Positions 40,660 through 52,338 are shown, counted from the stretch's first letter. The stretch: 64,000 nucleotides of DNA from Copromyces sp. CBS 386.78 (GCA_030685235.1 MU839112.1:62001-126000), one strand, 5' to 3'. Made by a program: numbers and translations. The notes: a model not told the origin generated them from the sequence alone.

Positions 40660-41479
40660 TTACTTCTTGGACTTCTCGGCCTGGCTCTGCTCCTTGAGGA
40701 CCTTCTTGACGATCTTCTGCTCCTCAATGAGGAAAGCACGAACGACACGGTCGCGGACGCAGTTGCCGCAGCGGGAACCACCGTAGGCACGCTGGACAGT
40801 CTTCTTGGGCTTGGAGAGCTGAGCGTACTCGCGGGGGCGGAGGGCAGGGACCTGTGTGATAGCAAGGTTCCGGTCAGCATACGTGTTTCGGCGCATCGCA
40901 ACCGTTACAGTAGTCCATGATTCCTCCTCCTTCAAGCTCTATTTCGCTGGAGGGCCGGGCCACGTTGGCGGTCATAATCTCGTCTCTGTCGTTCTCGTCG
41001 TGGTCGTCGCCGTCACAGTCCTCTCCAACTTCCACCACATGCCGGGCAGTACAGTTGATTTCCTCCAGTCCTCCCAAGTTCGTGTACGTTCGTGATTGGT
41101 CGTTGGGACGTGGTTCGTTCTCTGCGCGAGTCGGTCGAGTCGTTTGGTCGTTCGGTTCCTCCCCCCAGCTTATCCCCCTAGTTCGTTGCTTCGCGAAATC
41201 GCAAAATATTGTGAATAACTTACACCAGGGAGCTTGATGCCGCAGTCACCGCACTTGGGAGCGGTACCACGCTTCTTGATGTGGAGAACACGCAGCTGAC
41301 CGCCGGGGGTCTTGACAACCCGCGTCTTGTTGGACGTGGTGTTGTAGCTGTTGTGCGAGAAGGCGAAAAAGTTAGCCCATCGTGTTCCCCCTTTTCCCGG
41401 CATTCTCCTCATGGAGAAATTCAAAAATGATCAAAACTCACGGGTTGCGGCGGCGGTAAGTGACACGAGAAGACGCCAT
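40660..41479 (-). CDS. rpl34: 60S ribosomal protein eL34
   Basis: Structural protein of the cytoplasmic large ribosomal subunit. Three exons (41479-41442, 41347-41224, 40851-40660) give 117 residues, the usual eL34 length. The sequence begins [20 protein letters not shown]. It contains the zinc-ribbon cysteines CGDCG and [12 protein letters not shown], and ends in a Lys-rich helix ([14 protein letters not shown]). The first intron falls after 12 codons, and the second (372 nt, 40852-41223) is long for this genome. Fungal ribosomal protein genes often have introns near the start. Splice borders are GTGAGT/CAG and GTAAGT/CAG. I found no box C/D pattern in the long intron by eye, so I do not claim a hosted snoRNA. 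Confidence 0.96.
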
Positions 41480-42365
41480 TGCTGCGGTGTTGCTGTCGAG
41501 TTTCGATGCTGCAAAACTATCGCTCACGACTGCGAAGTGGATGAATTTTGAAGATTGGTGGTTAGGAAATTTCTGTGCGGGCGCCCAGCGGAAGCCCCAC
41601 CCAGCCCCAGTGCGCGGTGCTTGCCCAGTGCGGTCCGCGAATGCTGGCCAGTCCTGCTTAGGTAATGATGTGGCTGGTGCACAGGTTCACAGCCATCTTG
41701 TGGATGAGCACTCGAGCCTCGAATGACCCGGTCTTGGCAACGCCCAGACGTCGTTGGATTGAGGGACAGCTGCCAGCGTGCACTGTCCACCTTCAACCTT
41801 CAAGCATTCATCAGGGGCAGACGTCACCCCTTTTGTTGACAAGGCCTGGTGATACAATGATGGATGGGAAAATGTGAACTTCAACGACAATGCTGGCCAG
41901 GCTCTGCAAAATCTGTCTACCACAGTAGGCACCAGCCCGCATGTCTACGTCACCCATGCCAGTTTCCTTGAACACGAATGAAAGAACGTACCACTTCGCA
42001 TCCTCCCCTCATTTTATTAGTGACTACACTAGAAATGTTTGCCTCAATCGACATGTAAGATAACGACCAATCGCAATCGTCACTTTGCTTCTCAGACCGC
42101 TTCAGTCTTCACTGCATCCTTCCAAGTGATATGAGCGCAGCCAACTATTCCCATGCAAGAACTGTGCACTCAGAGACTCCCTCTTCACTGCTATTTGATA
42201 ACTCGCCGGGTATTACCAGAGCAGCCCATTGAAGCCGCAATCATGTCTTCCGAAACCGACCCTAACTCCAGCGCCAATCCCATACTCCAGAAGCAAATGC
42301 CAGTCCTTAGTAAAAATTATGAATCAAAAAGCATGTATGCTCGTGTCGTGGTCCATCGTTCTTCG
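41480..42365. other. Intergenic, eL34 promoter side
   Basis: Upstream region of the minus-strand eL34 gene and downstream region of the next minus-strand gene. I see no coding frame or named motif. Confidence 0.45.
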
Positions 42366-42924
42366 TCAAGACTGCTTGAGCCCGTTGTTTAGCCTTCTCC
42401 TCTTTCTCGTCGTCCACTCGGGATCGTCCCTAGCTCTCCATGGTTTGATGCCCATAGGATTTGTTCGCCGGCTTTCGTTGGCCATGTTAAAGACCTTCTC
42501 GGTTTCGGCGCTGCGAATGGTGTCCTTAAACTGGCGAATTTCCTTCCCCGTATCCTGCACCGCATTTGAAAAGGCGGCGAATGTGTTTTGGGCTGGCGAC
42601 CATGTTAGCTATGCAAGTTGCCCCGGATAGGGCTATGGGTATCCGAATGTGTTTGCCCATCGGGCGGAAGACAGCACATACGTGAGGATGGCTTCACGGC
42701 CATGGGGTGGAACATGCGTGGTATCGCGGAGCGAAGACGCTGAAGCTGTAGGCCCAACGATGGCAAGTTAGAATAAGGTCCATAGGGGAATGTCAACCGG
42801 TGTGTGTCCAACTTGCCTGCACGTGCAGCTCGTTCAGGTAGTCAAGCGCATCCTCGAGGCGCTCCTCTTCCTGGAGACTAGCATCTTTGGGCGCTTGCGT
42901 TTGGTTGTTTGCCATGGCCGCCAT
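42366..42924 (-). CDS. Small conserved-looking protein, possible Mediator subunit
   Basis: Three exons (42924-42817, 42745-42682, 42592-42366) give 132 residues. The joined protein is much more protein-like than any single open frame. It has a helical acidic segment (EEERLEDALDYLNELHV), a hydrophobic-basic segment (LQRLRSAIPRMFHPM), a second helix (FSNAVQDTGKEIRQFKDTI), and a Trp-containing basic end (PWRARDDPEWTTRKRRR). The last could be a nuclear signal. The first intron uses a GC donor (CAG|GCAAGT), a known minor class. The second has GTATGT/CAG. The helical pattern resembles small Mediator tail subunits (Med27/Med29-like) of filamentous fungi, but I cannot confirm this. Met4 could be the start. 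Confidence 0.65.
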
Positions 42925-44842
42925 CGAGGATGCGCTCCTGTGCTGGCACTGCGACGGTTCCTTGAGGTGCAAGCAACTCGGACCGCAAGGTTCTAGAACG
43001 CGTAGCGAAGGACAGCGTGACAGCAGGCGCGACTATCCAGAGGGTGAAGACGGCGATACAACATGGAATGCCAAATGCAATGGCGATCCAGTTCCGCATC
43101 CGGTCCTCTATTGAATCACAGGGCACCGCAACACTCAGTCCGAGGCCAACTCTCACAACCCAAGCGCAGTTGGAGGGGGGGCTGCGAAGCTAATAACGGA
43201 GACAGCAGTCGCCGATGCGAACGGGATATGTCAGGTGGGGCGGGGATTGACAAGTCCCAGTCGGTCTCGGGCGATGGTGGGAATGGATATCAGGCGCTGG
43301 ACCAGTCGTTGTTGTCGCCAGGACGGTTGGTGAACGTCAACTCGACCGGGAAACGGAAACCCTCGACAGGGACCAGGGGGGTGAACAAGGAAGGAGAATT
43401 GGACGCGGAGACAGCAGGAAAGGCACGCGGCTTGGCTGGTCTCGGGGGCTACTGGTCTGGTGCGTAGGATAGCGCAGGCGTGTAGCGGTACACGTTCTCG
43501 GGCAGCTGTCGTTTGAATAATTGAATCGCGTGCCTGGGGGCGTCTGGCCGACGGAGAAAAGAGCTTGCCAAACTTCAAATGACCCAGAAAAGGGAGGAAT
43601 GCGGTGTGGTGTCCAGCGCTCCGGATTGGCGCAAAGTCGTGGCTGATGGATCGATAATGAGAGTCGGTGCGGGAAAGCGACGAGAGATGGAAGGGCCGAG
43701 CTTGGAAAAGCGAAGGGGGTGTGTCGGTTGTCGGGTGGTGACGAGCGGGTGTCTTGTCGAAAGGGTGGGAAAGGTACAGGTACTTTGGCCCAAGGCCCCG
43801 GTGAGCGGGCCCAGGCTTCGTTTCCTTGCGCTTGGAGTCGTCCTTGGATGCATTTGGCTGGGCTTGCCGGTGCACGCGCTGTGGGTTTGGCAGGAGTGGT
43901 GCCTTCGATCCTTCTCACTGCCTCCCGGTCGTCCTGGTCCACGACCAGCAGGTGGCCCAAGCTCGTATGGATGAATTTTTCGCGGAATTGCCTTGTTGTG
44001 CTAGCAAATAACCTGAGGGAAACTTCCATTGGAAAGAGGAGCGAGGGCAAGCCACCTTCTCAAACTTTGCTCATCAAATTTTCAGACATCACCGGGCGTG
44101 GTTCACAAACAGACAGCTAGGCCGTTAAAAGCGTCCGAGACGGAACGACCTTCTTCATCCGAGTGCACGACGTTGATCTCCAGAAAGGCAAAAAGTCCCC
44201 GGCATCGAATCGAGGCACTCGCTCACTGGACACTCGACGACAGGTTGCAGTCTAGCAAGTAGGAAGTGGTTCTCTGACTTGCCTCAAGTCTCTGCTGCTC
44301 AAGTCATACCTACCTTACCTCCCAGTCTCGACCAAGAACAAGTTCAAGTTCCCGCCTGTCTCGCACAGCACCGAACCAAGGAAGGACAAGTCTGCCCACT
44401 GTGAGTGCTACACACAGTACTACTTTTAACCTGTCACTCATCCCACCTGCCCGCCCACCACTCACCTACCACAGACCTGTCCCCCAAGCACGACCCCAAC
44501 TGCACACAGTATCCCTCCACTGGCTGCGACTGGCTTGGTCACCAAGTCACCACCAACAACCTTTCAATTGCTCCCATCAGCACCACCCCAAGCAGCAGCA
44601 GCAGCAGCAGCACAGCACCACGGCAGCAATTCTGTCCTTCCTGCCCGCCGCTCTGCTTGTGTTGTGCGTACAACCTGTACGGAGATCCACGGCAGTCCCG
44701 TTCCTCGCTCTCGAGTCCCCCGTCCCGTCACGCATAGTCCCCCGTACCGTACCTCTACCCTACCTACTACCGGCCGTCCTGCTTACTTTCTTCTCGTCTT
44801 CTCGTGTTGGAATAAAAGACAGTCGCTGTCTGCCTGCCGCCA
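42925..44842. other. Intergenic, upstream of FAR1-type factor
   Basis: About 1.9 kb of divergent upstream DNA. Several overlapping 130-240 codon frames on both strands over 43231-44120 lack any family features and have Arg/Pro/Ser-rich random composition. From 44270 on, the plus strand is C-rich with few purines, consistent with a 5' leader. A GTGAGT at 44401 could start a leader intron, unconfirmed. Confidence 0.45.
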
Positions 44843-46513
44843 ATGGAAGCCCACGCCCAGCCACAACGGTCGCGCAAGCGCCCCTCTCGCACGACCCGCG
44901 TCCCTGACGCCGGAAATGGTGCCAGCGCTGCTGTTGGCGCACAGGGCCCTGGAGTGCCAGTTCCAGTCCCGGTGAGCCAAGGTTGGGGCCAGCACCCCGT
45001 CCAGAGCCAGCACCAGCACACTGTGCAGCAGGTCCAGCACCCGTCGCAGCACGGTGTCCCTCAGCACTCGCAGCACGCCCACCAAACCCACCAGGTCCAG
45101 CAGCCACACCCCGGTGCTCACCCACACCAAGCCCATCACCAGCAGGTCCAGGTGCAGCACCAGCACCAGCACCAGCATCCGCAGGCCGTGCGCGCCCATC
45201 CCGACACGGTGTCTGCTCAACCTCCCACCTTTGCATCGCAACAGCTCGACACCAGATCCCACCAGGTCCCGGCCGACACTGACGGCTTGATGAACGGCTA
45301 CAACGCTCCTCAACACCAGCAGTACCCCGATCCTCCCCCGTCTTCTCTCGCTCCCCAGCAAGACAACTCCGGCCTCACCTCGCTCAGCAACCTGACCAGC
45401 GATAACAGTGCCAGCCATCACCATCAGCAGCGTTCCCAGCATCAGCAACTCCAGCTCCAGCACCACGCCCAGCAGCAGCAGCAACAACAACAACAACAAC
45501 AACAACAGGTACAGCAGCAGCAGGCCCAGCAGGCCCAACAGCAGCAGCAGCGCTCGTCTGTTGCCCCGTCGAGTGCTACGGATCGCGTCAACTTCAACAC
45601 GTACCCCAATCACTCCGCTCCAAACGACTCATCCCCCTCCCCTGTCACCGTGGCCACCTCCAGCGCCGGCTACAACAACCTGTCCGGGTGGACGCAACCC
45701 GTGACGAACTCGACCGCGCAGTCCACCATGCCGCCCCCTTCACCCGCGCCCGCGCTGGCCCCGCCACCCGAGGGTATTTATCGTACCTTTGAAGACTTGC
45801 TGGCCTCGGTTCAAAAGGTTGCAAAGGATCAGGGTTACGGAGTTGTCAAGCTGCGTGCCAGCAACTACCGTGAGGGCAAACCGACGCGTTACGACCTTGT
45901 GTGTGACCGCGGCGGCGTCAAGTACAGCAGCACCGCGAAGAAGCGCAATCCCAGCACCCGCAAGGTTGATTGCCCATGGCGCGCGAAGGCGGTTTGTGAA
46001 GTCAATCTGGGCAACCAGTGGCGATTTGCCGTCCAGGAGGCCCGTCACAACCACGAGCCGCGCATACCCGCTGCTGTGCCGGGACAGGAAAACACCCCAA
46101 TCGCACAAAGCATCCGCAGCATCACCAATAAGATTGACCGATTGCAGCACGATCAGACTACGAGCTTCCAGAGGCTAGAGGCCAACGTCTCTACCATTCT
46201 GGCACGAATTGACAATATGGAGAAGCGACTCGACGCGATAGAAAGTGGCCGTCCATCAATGCTTGGAGGCAACGGTGTGCCCTCGATGGGCACCCCGAGC
46301 ATGCCTACGGCTAATATGGGAGGCGGAAATCTTGGTAATGGGCCCATGACGAACGGTGGTATGAGCGGCGGCCACATTGTTGACACTCGGTTGAACAGTA
46401 TGGAAGCTCGAATGAACGCCATGGAGCAGCGCGGCAACCCGATGGACAGCCTGCCCATGATGGACGACGACACAGGCCGCCTGGCTATGAATCAAATGAT
46501 GGTTTCTACGTAG
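44843..46513 (+). CDS. FAR1-type zinc-binding transcription factor
   Basis: A single exon of 556 residues, predicted nuclear. The N-terminus has a basic patch (RSRKRPSRTTR). It is followed by a long Gln/His-rich region (residues 45-240) with a polyglutamine run from the CAG/CAA repeat at 45470-45508. A FAR1-like DNA-binding domain lies near 312-406. It begins YRTFEDLLASVQKVAKDQGY and contains a Cys in DCPWRAKAVC and the His pair in EARHNHEP, the C...C...HxH arrangement of the WRKY/GCM1/FAR1 zinc fold. A coiled coil follows near 421-467 (NKIDRLQHDQTTSFQRLEAN), then a Met/Gly/Asn-rich tail. Target genes are unknown. The stop is TAG at 46511, and an open in-frame extension follows it (separate entry). 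Confidence 0.85.
   Translation: MEAHAQPQRSRKRPSRTTRVPDAGNGASAAVGAQGPGVPVPVPVSQGWGQHPVQSQHQHTVQQVQHPSQHGVPQHSQHAHQTHQVQQPHPGAHPHQAHHQQVQVQHQHQHQHPQAVRAHPDTVSAQPPTFASQQLDTRSHQVPADTDGLMNGYNAPQHQQYPDPPPSSLAPQQDNSGLTSLSNLTSDNSASHHHQQRSQHQQLQLQHHAQQQQQQQQQQQQQVQQQQAQQAQQQQQRSSVAPSSATDRVNFNTYPNHSAPNDSSPSPVTVATSSAGYNNLSGWTQPVTNSTAQSTMPPPSPAPALAPPPEGIYRTFEDLLASVQKVAKDQGYGVVKLRASNYREGKPTRYDLVCDRGGVKYSSTAKKRNPSTRKVDCPWRAKAVCEVNLGNQWRFAVQEARHNHEPRIPAAVPGQENTPIAQSIRSITNKIDRLQHDQTTSFQRLEANVSTILARIDNMEKRLDAIESGRPSMLGGNGVPSMGTPSMPTANMGGGNLGNGPMTNGGMSGGHIVDTRLNSMEARMNAMEQRGNPMDSLPMMDDDTGRLAMNQMMVST
45470..45508 (+). repeat. CAG/CAA polyglutamine repeat
   Basis: Thirteen consecutive Gln codons, first CAG then mostly CAA, inside the activator-like N-terminal half of the FAR1-type factor. 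Length variation between strains is likely. Confidence 0.85.
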
Positions 46514-46663
46514 AGCGAAGGTCCGTCATCACATCAGACGCACGCCGGTCCTCAGTCAGTCGCCCCAGGCAATCCGACCCCTCGATCCCGACACAGTACG
46601 CCATCGCAACCGACCATTAAAAGCGAAGGGTCGCGACAACAGCAAGAAGAGCGTCGAGCGTAG
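46514..46663 (+). other. Open 49-codon frame behind the TAG stop
   Basis: Directly after the TAG at 46511-46513 the same frame stays open for 49 codons to a second TAG at 46661. The predicted peptide is Ser/Pro/Gln/His-rich. It contains IKSE, a match to the sumoylation consensus, and ends in a charged Gln/Glu/Arg stretch. Its composition continues that of a transcription factor. It could be a former C-terminus lost by a nonsense change, a readthrough extension, or a part restored by splicing. I found no strong donor in the right phase. Confidence 0.4.
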
Positions 46664-48701
46664 GCCGATCTGTTTGCAGCCCAGAGAGATATAACGAGGA
46701 GTGATGATGACGATACACGCTTCACCCCCTTTGTTCTTTCGGAGAACTGAAAGGGTGGTTTATATGACTAGATGATTGAGCTCCCCTTATTAGAGGGTTT
46801 GAGCACTCATCATGTCTTTTATGATTTCCCTTCTCTTCATGTCTCATCACCCTTGCTATTCTTCCGTTTGCTCGCATTCTGTCAGTACCAGAGCGGCAGG
46901 GTTTACATACCTACACTGGAATAGAACGGGCACCACGTACTACGCAATCGGCATCATAAACGGGGCTTGGGGGTTGCGGCTGTTGGGTCTGGTGCGGGTG
47001 CAGGGAGGTCAAAATGGAACACGGGTTTTTGGCTTCTGTCTTCGAATACCTAACGGTCCACCTTTTTCTTTATCCTTTTTCTTGTTTTACTGCTTCGCCC
47101 GAACCTGTCATGTCTTCGGTTTTTTTTCTTCTGTCTTTTTTTTTTTTTCTTTTTTTCTTTTTTTGCAACAACGCACACGCGGGAAGAGGATGGTCTTCCC
47201 AGTCATTTTTATTATCATGCATTTTTGTTTTCTTGCTCATATCCAACGTGTAGGTTAACGGCCTAACCTCATACTTAGCGTACCGGTGCGGGCTACAGCG
47301 GGTTTGAGTTGATCCTGTCTGCTGCTATATGACTTATACGTCATATCACGGCCCAAATGGGCATTTTTGTCCTTTTTTTTTTTAGCTCTCTACCAGGAGA
47401 ATAGCTACCGGCTTGGGGGTGTTGTGGGAAGGGGTAAAACGGGGGTGTGGCATTTGGGTAAATGACTGGGGATTTGTCTTTACATGTGTGGTCTTCATGT
47501 GTTGGAAGCATGTCACGAAAGAGGTGGTTGTCACGAATTTCGCTGTCTGTTTTTACTCAATTATTATTATCTGGCTTTATCTTTGGGGATCGGTACTTTG
47601 CAATACGTCTTCCTAGCTCACATTCCGGCCTTGTTCTTACTGAGAATGGCAAGAAGACGCGGACGTGGACGCAAATCGAGACGAGGAAGAGGAGGACAAA
47701 AACCCCAAGCGCCGATCCAAACCGGGCTGGCGATACCCTAAGAGGCGAGGGAGGTGAAAAGGAGGGCCGTGGGGAAAGGAAGAGGACAGCCGAGGAGAGG
47801 AGAGGAGAGCAAACCAATCAATGTGGAAAGGAGAAGGGAAACAACCATACAACAACAATGTCCAGTGTAATTTGACACCACAATCCCCGCCCGCGCAAAC
47901 ATACCTACACGCACGCACGCCACCATCAGCAACCTTATGTTTGGGAGGATAACCTGGTGGAAACCGGATCAAACTCTGAAACCACTTTTACCTCTTCTAA
48001 TCTTGCAAAAGCTTTGGCTTTAGCACACCCTTCTTCGTTCTTCTTCTCTTCTGGACTCTGTCAACCAACACCACTACCGCTATGATCCTTGGATCCTTGG
48101 TTCTTAGTCACTTTAGGTCGTCTGGCTAGCTCGGCAGCGTGCGATTAGAGAGAAGAGAGAAACTTGCTTCGATCTGATATCATATCTGAACCTCCGTCCC
48201 ATGCTGTTCAATAATGGGTGAAAAAGTTATTTGAGACAGAAATCAGTGCGAGTTCGTACATACCCATGTACTAGACTACGGGATGGATCATGGATGTTAT
48301 GTGATGCTATGTATGTCATCTTGACTGTAGGGATTAAGTCTAAGAGTGATCCAGATCTCGCCTTGTGAGATTGATCAGGTGAATGCATGGCATAGCAAGA
48401 CGCAGGTGGGTGGGATTCATGAAGGGCAGGCAGTTAATCCCATGGATTCGGGCCTCCATTTCCCACAAGGCAGCTTACGATTCACTCATTCACCTACTCA
48501 CTAACTCCAGTCATCAGAACCAGTCCAAAGTCAGTACATAACTGGTGTGTCAAGAATGAACCCCCGCCCAGAGAATGAATGGTTGCTGCTGAGTGTGTCC
48601 AACACCAACAATCATGCCGTGCCGTGTCATGCTCCATCGTTAGACCCTCCTCGAATCCTTCAAACCTTTCAACCCTCGGTTCTCGATTCTCGCGCAGTCG
48701 G
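46664..48701. other. Convergent intergenic region
   Basis: 3' UTRs of the FAR1-type factor and of thi20. Long T/C-rich runs lie at 47118-47165 and 47368-47384. A purine-rich stretch (gaggagaggagagg) lies at 47750-47820. Open frames here are short and unconvincing. Confidence 0.5.
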
Positions 48702-51424
48702 TCATTGCGCCACCTCCTCCTCGTCCTTATAAGGGAACATCTCCCAGAATCCAATCTCCATCTAATTACACATCACACACGTTAGCTCTAGCTCTCTCTG
48801 TGTTCATTGCCTTCCATATTCACCCATCATCCAGTCAAGGTTTAAGAGAAGCGTGACATAAGCTCGAAAACTCCCAAAAGAAAACAAAAGAAAAAAAAAG
48901 AACTAACCTTAGTAGCATGTACAAAAACCCTCACCAACTCCTCTATCCTCCCAGGGCTCTGCAGCACAGCATGTCTTTCAAGTAACTCGCGGCCCGCTTG
49001 GACGGCGGTGGTATAGTCGTCCGCGACGTAGTTGGCGATCCAGGTCCAGTAGAGGTTCTCGTGTTCGCCGGTCTTGGACGTGGGTGATGCGTGCAGGTGG
49101 GCGGCGATGGCGCCGTAGCCGAGGAGGCATGGGGCCAGAGCGATCTGGAGAGCGAACCAATCTTCGGATTGGCCCATGTCTAGGACGTATCTATAGAGGG
49201 TTGGTTGGGTAGTGGTTAGTCTAGAGGGATAATGGATTGGGAAGGGAAGGGAATGGGAAAGGGGAGCGAGTGAGAGAAGGAAGGGGGAGAGGGGGAGGCT
49301 GCTTGTGCATAAGTGAGTGAGTGGGAGAAGGAGAACAGCTCACCTGGTGTATGCCGTGCATGCTGTTACAAACAATTAGTGTTAGTTGATCTTCGCGTGT
49401 GAAAAAACACATCCTTTGAGAGGGGGGATGATCGATATTTACCCATATGTTCCTCAGTCTTCTCCATCTGCTCTTTGGAAATGCCAAAACCAGCGCAGTA
49501 TTGGACATGGAGATTCATCTCCCTGAAGCAGTTCGCAACTATGGCAGCCGACTGTTCAGTCACCCCGTGTCGTTAGCCTTACTCTCTCATCACAACCACG
49601 GTACGGGACCGGTTATGGTAAAACTTACACCAGCAACGTCTTCGATATTCTTGGCCTTGTACGAAGCCAACGCGTTGGCACGGGCGTAGTGAATCTGTAA
49701 CGGACAAAGAGTTAATCCAAGTGAGCTCAGAAGGGGTATAACTACGGAAATAAGCGCAAAGAACGCATAATGGGGTACAGCAAAACAAGTCAGGACATAC
49801 GAGATAAACATAATCCTGCATCAGATATCCCTTGAAGGATTCCCTCGGCAGTGTCCCATCACCCATGGCCATAACAAACGGGTGGTAGATGTAGCGGTCC
49901 CATACTGGGGCGACATCGGGTCGTTCGAGAAGATAGTCGAGGAAGTGACCACTAGTGACTTCATATTAGCAGCAACGTTCCGGTACATGCCGCAAGGGGA
50001 GGGAATACTCACGGGGAGAATGGAAGTGCCTTGACGGAGTGAAAGTGGTTAAGGGGTCCGTTCCCTTTACCTAGCCCAGGCGCCGTCCTGATTGCGGCAT
50101 CGACATATCTGATTCCAGCCTTGACAGCCGAAACCATGCCCATCCCCTTGGCGAGGTTTGAGGCAATGGCGGCTGTGAAGGGGATGTTAGTCTTTTCAGT
50201 CCATCATTACGCAGACCATAAACTCTCGGGTCTTTTTAAGCAAAGAAAGTGGAAAACAACTCAGACTCACAAGCCAGCGAGCACCCAGTACCATGAGTAT
50301 TCCTAGACCTCTGGTACGACATCTCAATCTTGACCACTTGCAACTTCTCCTCTCCCTCTGCGACCCTCTTGGTTCCCTCTGCAGCAGTTCCCACGAGGAC
50401 ATTGACGACGATTTCCTTCTCGTCCTCCGTTTTCGCTTCGGTACCATCCCTGCGGAAAGGAGAATGGCCGCCCTTGACCAGCACCCACTGTGACCCAAGT
50501 TTCTGCAACTTGAGGGCAATTTCCTCGAGATCGGCAACGGACTGAACTGGGCGTTGGTCGTGGCCGGCTTCAAGTAGGAGTGTGTTTGCCTCCGAGACGT
50601 TAGGTGTCAGGATAGTGGCTAGAGGGAGGAGTTTCTCGCGGAGGGCACGGGAGGCGGAGTTAGGAAGGAGTTCGGCGCCTGTTGTAGCAATCATTACCTG
50701 GGTGAATGTGTAAGTATACGTTGGTGTTACTGAAGTGGTGGATGACAGGATGTAATAAGTTGGCCCTTTCAGACACAGTGGTAGGTGGAGAACTAAAGAG
50801 AGGATGGTGCACTGTGGCACTTTGGAGACAAAAAAGGGGCAAGGCTAAGGTATGTAAACAAACAAACAAAACGGCTAAAGATGAAAGAGCCTACCGGGTC
50901 AACAACCAACGTCTTGAGCTTGTGGTCATGGATAGCCTGAGCAACAGCCTCGATAGTGCTGGCCGAAGCAAGCATGCCTTGATACCAGGAAAGTCATTAG
51001 TGAACATCCACGTTTCATTTCTTTTGCGGAGGAACTCACCAGTCTTGACAACGTCAACACCAACATCCTCCACCACAGCATCAATCTGCTTCCTTAGAAA
51101 GTCCACGGGAACCTCGTGAATGCCGTACACGCCTCTGGTATTCTGAGCCGTCAAGGCGGTGGTGGCTGTCATAGCATAGCATCCATGGGCGGCAATGACC
51201 TTTTGGTCCGCTTCGAGACCTCTGCTTCATGTCAGATCGCTTGTTCCAAGTGTGAGGAAATGGGCAATGAGAATATGGAACTTGGAGAGGACATGAACAT
51301 GAACAGAATAATACTGGAAAATAACAGAAACACCCAAGGTTACTAACGCTCCGCCCGAACTGTCCGACCCTGCTATGACCAATACTCTGGGGAGTGTACT
51401 ACCACTGTCGTTGCAAGAACCCAT
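48702..51424 (-). CDS. thi20: Thi20-type HMP-P kinase / TenA fusion
   Basis: Bifunctional thiamin-biosynthesis enzyme of 538 residues. The N-terminal half phosphorylates hydroxymethylpyrimidine (phosphate); the C-terminal TenA half is a thiaminase-II-type hydrolase that salvages the pyrimidine. Eleven exons in transcript order: 51424-51348, 51221-51040, 50977-50895, 50697-50271, 50172-50013, 49951-49801, 49694-49629, 49551-49443, 49362-49344, 49190-48908, 48761-48702; all phases close. Kinase motifs are AGSDSSGGAGLEAD at the start and NTHGTGCSLASAIA near residue 250. TenA begins near 310 and shows GYLMQDYVYLIHYARANALA, YCAGFGISKEQM, a 19-nt exon encoding CTAYT, and LAPCLLGYG. The last exon gives MEIGFWEMFPY, the conserved TenA end. 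Yeast Thi20 (551 aa) has the same fusion. No TPP-riboswitch signature was seen upstream. Confidence 0.94.
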
Positions 51425-52338
51425 CTTGAGGAAGCTGATTTGATCCTGCGTGGGCTTGGGTTGATAGGGGGATAGGAATGTATCGAGAAGGACTGGATAA
51501 GATGAAGAATGAAGACGGTTACTGGAGGTGATTATGTTAGCGGAAAAGACGGGATGTTGTTGGGGAGTGCTGGGAGGCGTGCCAGCAAGGTTCTCTCGTC
51601 AAAGGCAGGTATCGTGCATGCCATTGATAACCGAACGCAACTGTCAGAATACGCCAAGCTCTCTGTCACTTCCAAGGAGTGGGGTGTTACAGTGGGGTTC
51701 CGGTTACACTAACATTTCCTTCCTGAAATGTCCGTATGACTCCTCCATCCACCATCTTAGCATCGAGAAGCAACTGCCAACCAACTGAACATTGCCCATG
51801 ATTATCGACCCTTGTATACAAACGAGTCTTGTTTTCACCTATCCTCATAAATCCAGCATTATACAGCATTCACGCATTGAAAACGACGGGGAATAGACAG
51901 TGAACATGTATCAAAGGCAGTCAGTTATACCCTAGAGAAATGGGATATAACCAAGATAGCATTTGTGAAAGAGCAACAAGCCAATACTTTTAGCACCACA
52001 ACATATTAGGATTTATTTGTCCCTTGGTAACCAACGCCTTCGCCTTATATGTCCAAGCATGCCATGCACAAGTAGAATAAAAAAAAGAAATAGTCTGATA
52101 TGCAAAAGGGGTATTGCGATACAAAGCATGGAGGGCACAGCCTCTCATGCGAAAAGTACAGGTCTGTCGACAAAGCCCCAAACGAGGAATTCGAATGAGG
52201 ACTCAACCTCGGAAATAAATCCCGAAGAACAGAAGAAGAAAAGAAGACAACAACATCGTAACTTCATGCATCAGTCCATCGTTATCGGCCTGGGGGTATA
52301 ATCGGCGAGCGTAGCAAAACCGATATGGCGCAATGGTT
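51425..52338. other. thi20 promoter and nor-1 3' UTR
   Basis: About 900 bases between two minus-strand genes. I looked for the CTGAGA core of a TPP riboswitch in the minus-strand leader and did not find it. No gene is called. Confidence 0.45.

Noticed and set aside
40874..41077. Acidic open frame with CxxC-like ends inside the eL34 intron
   Set aside because: It lies fully inside an intron with good borders and is short; probably chance.
43231..44050. Several 130-240 codon frames on both strands
   Set aside because: Composition is Arg/Pro/Ser-rich and random-looking, the frames compete with each other, and there is no start context or splice support.
51425..51700. TPP riboswitch before thi20
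   Set aside because: I looked for the CTGAGA core and P4/P5 context on the minus strand and did not see it; other thiamin genes in Neurospora carry one, but this leader does not appear to.
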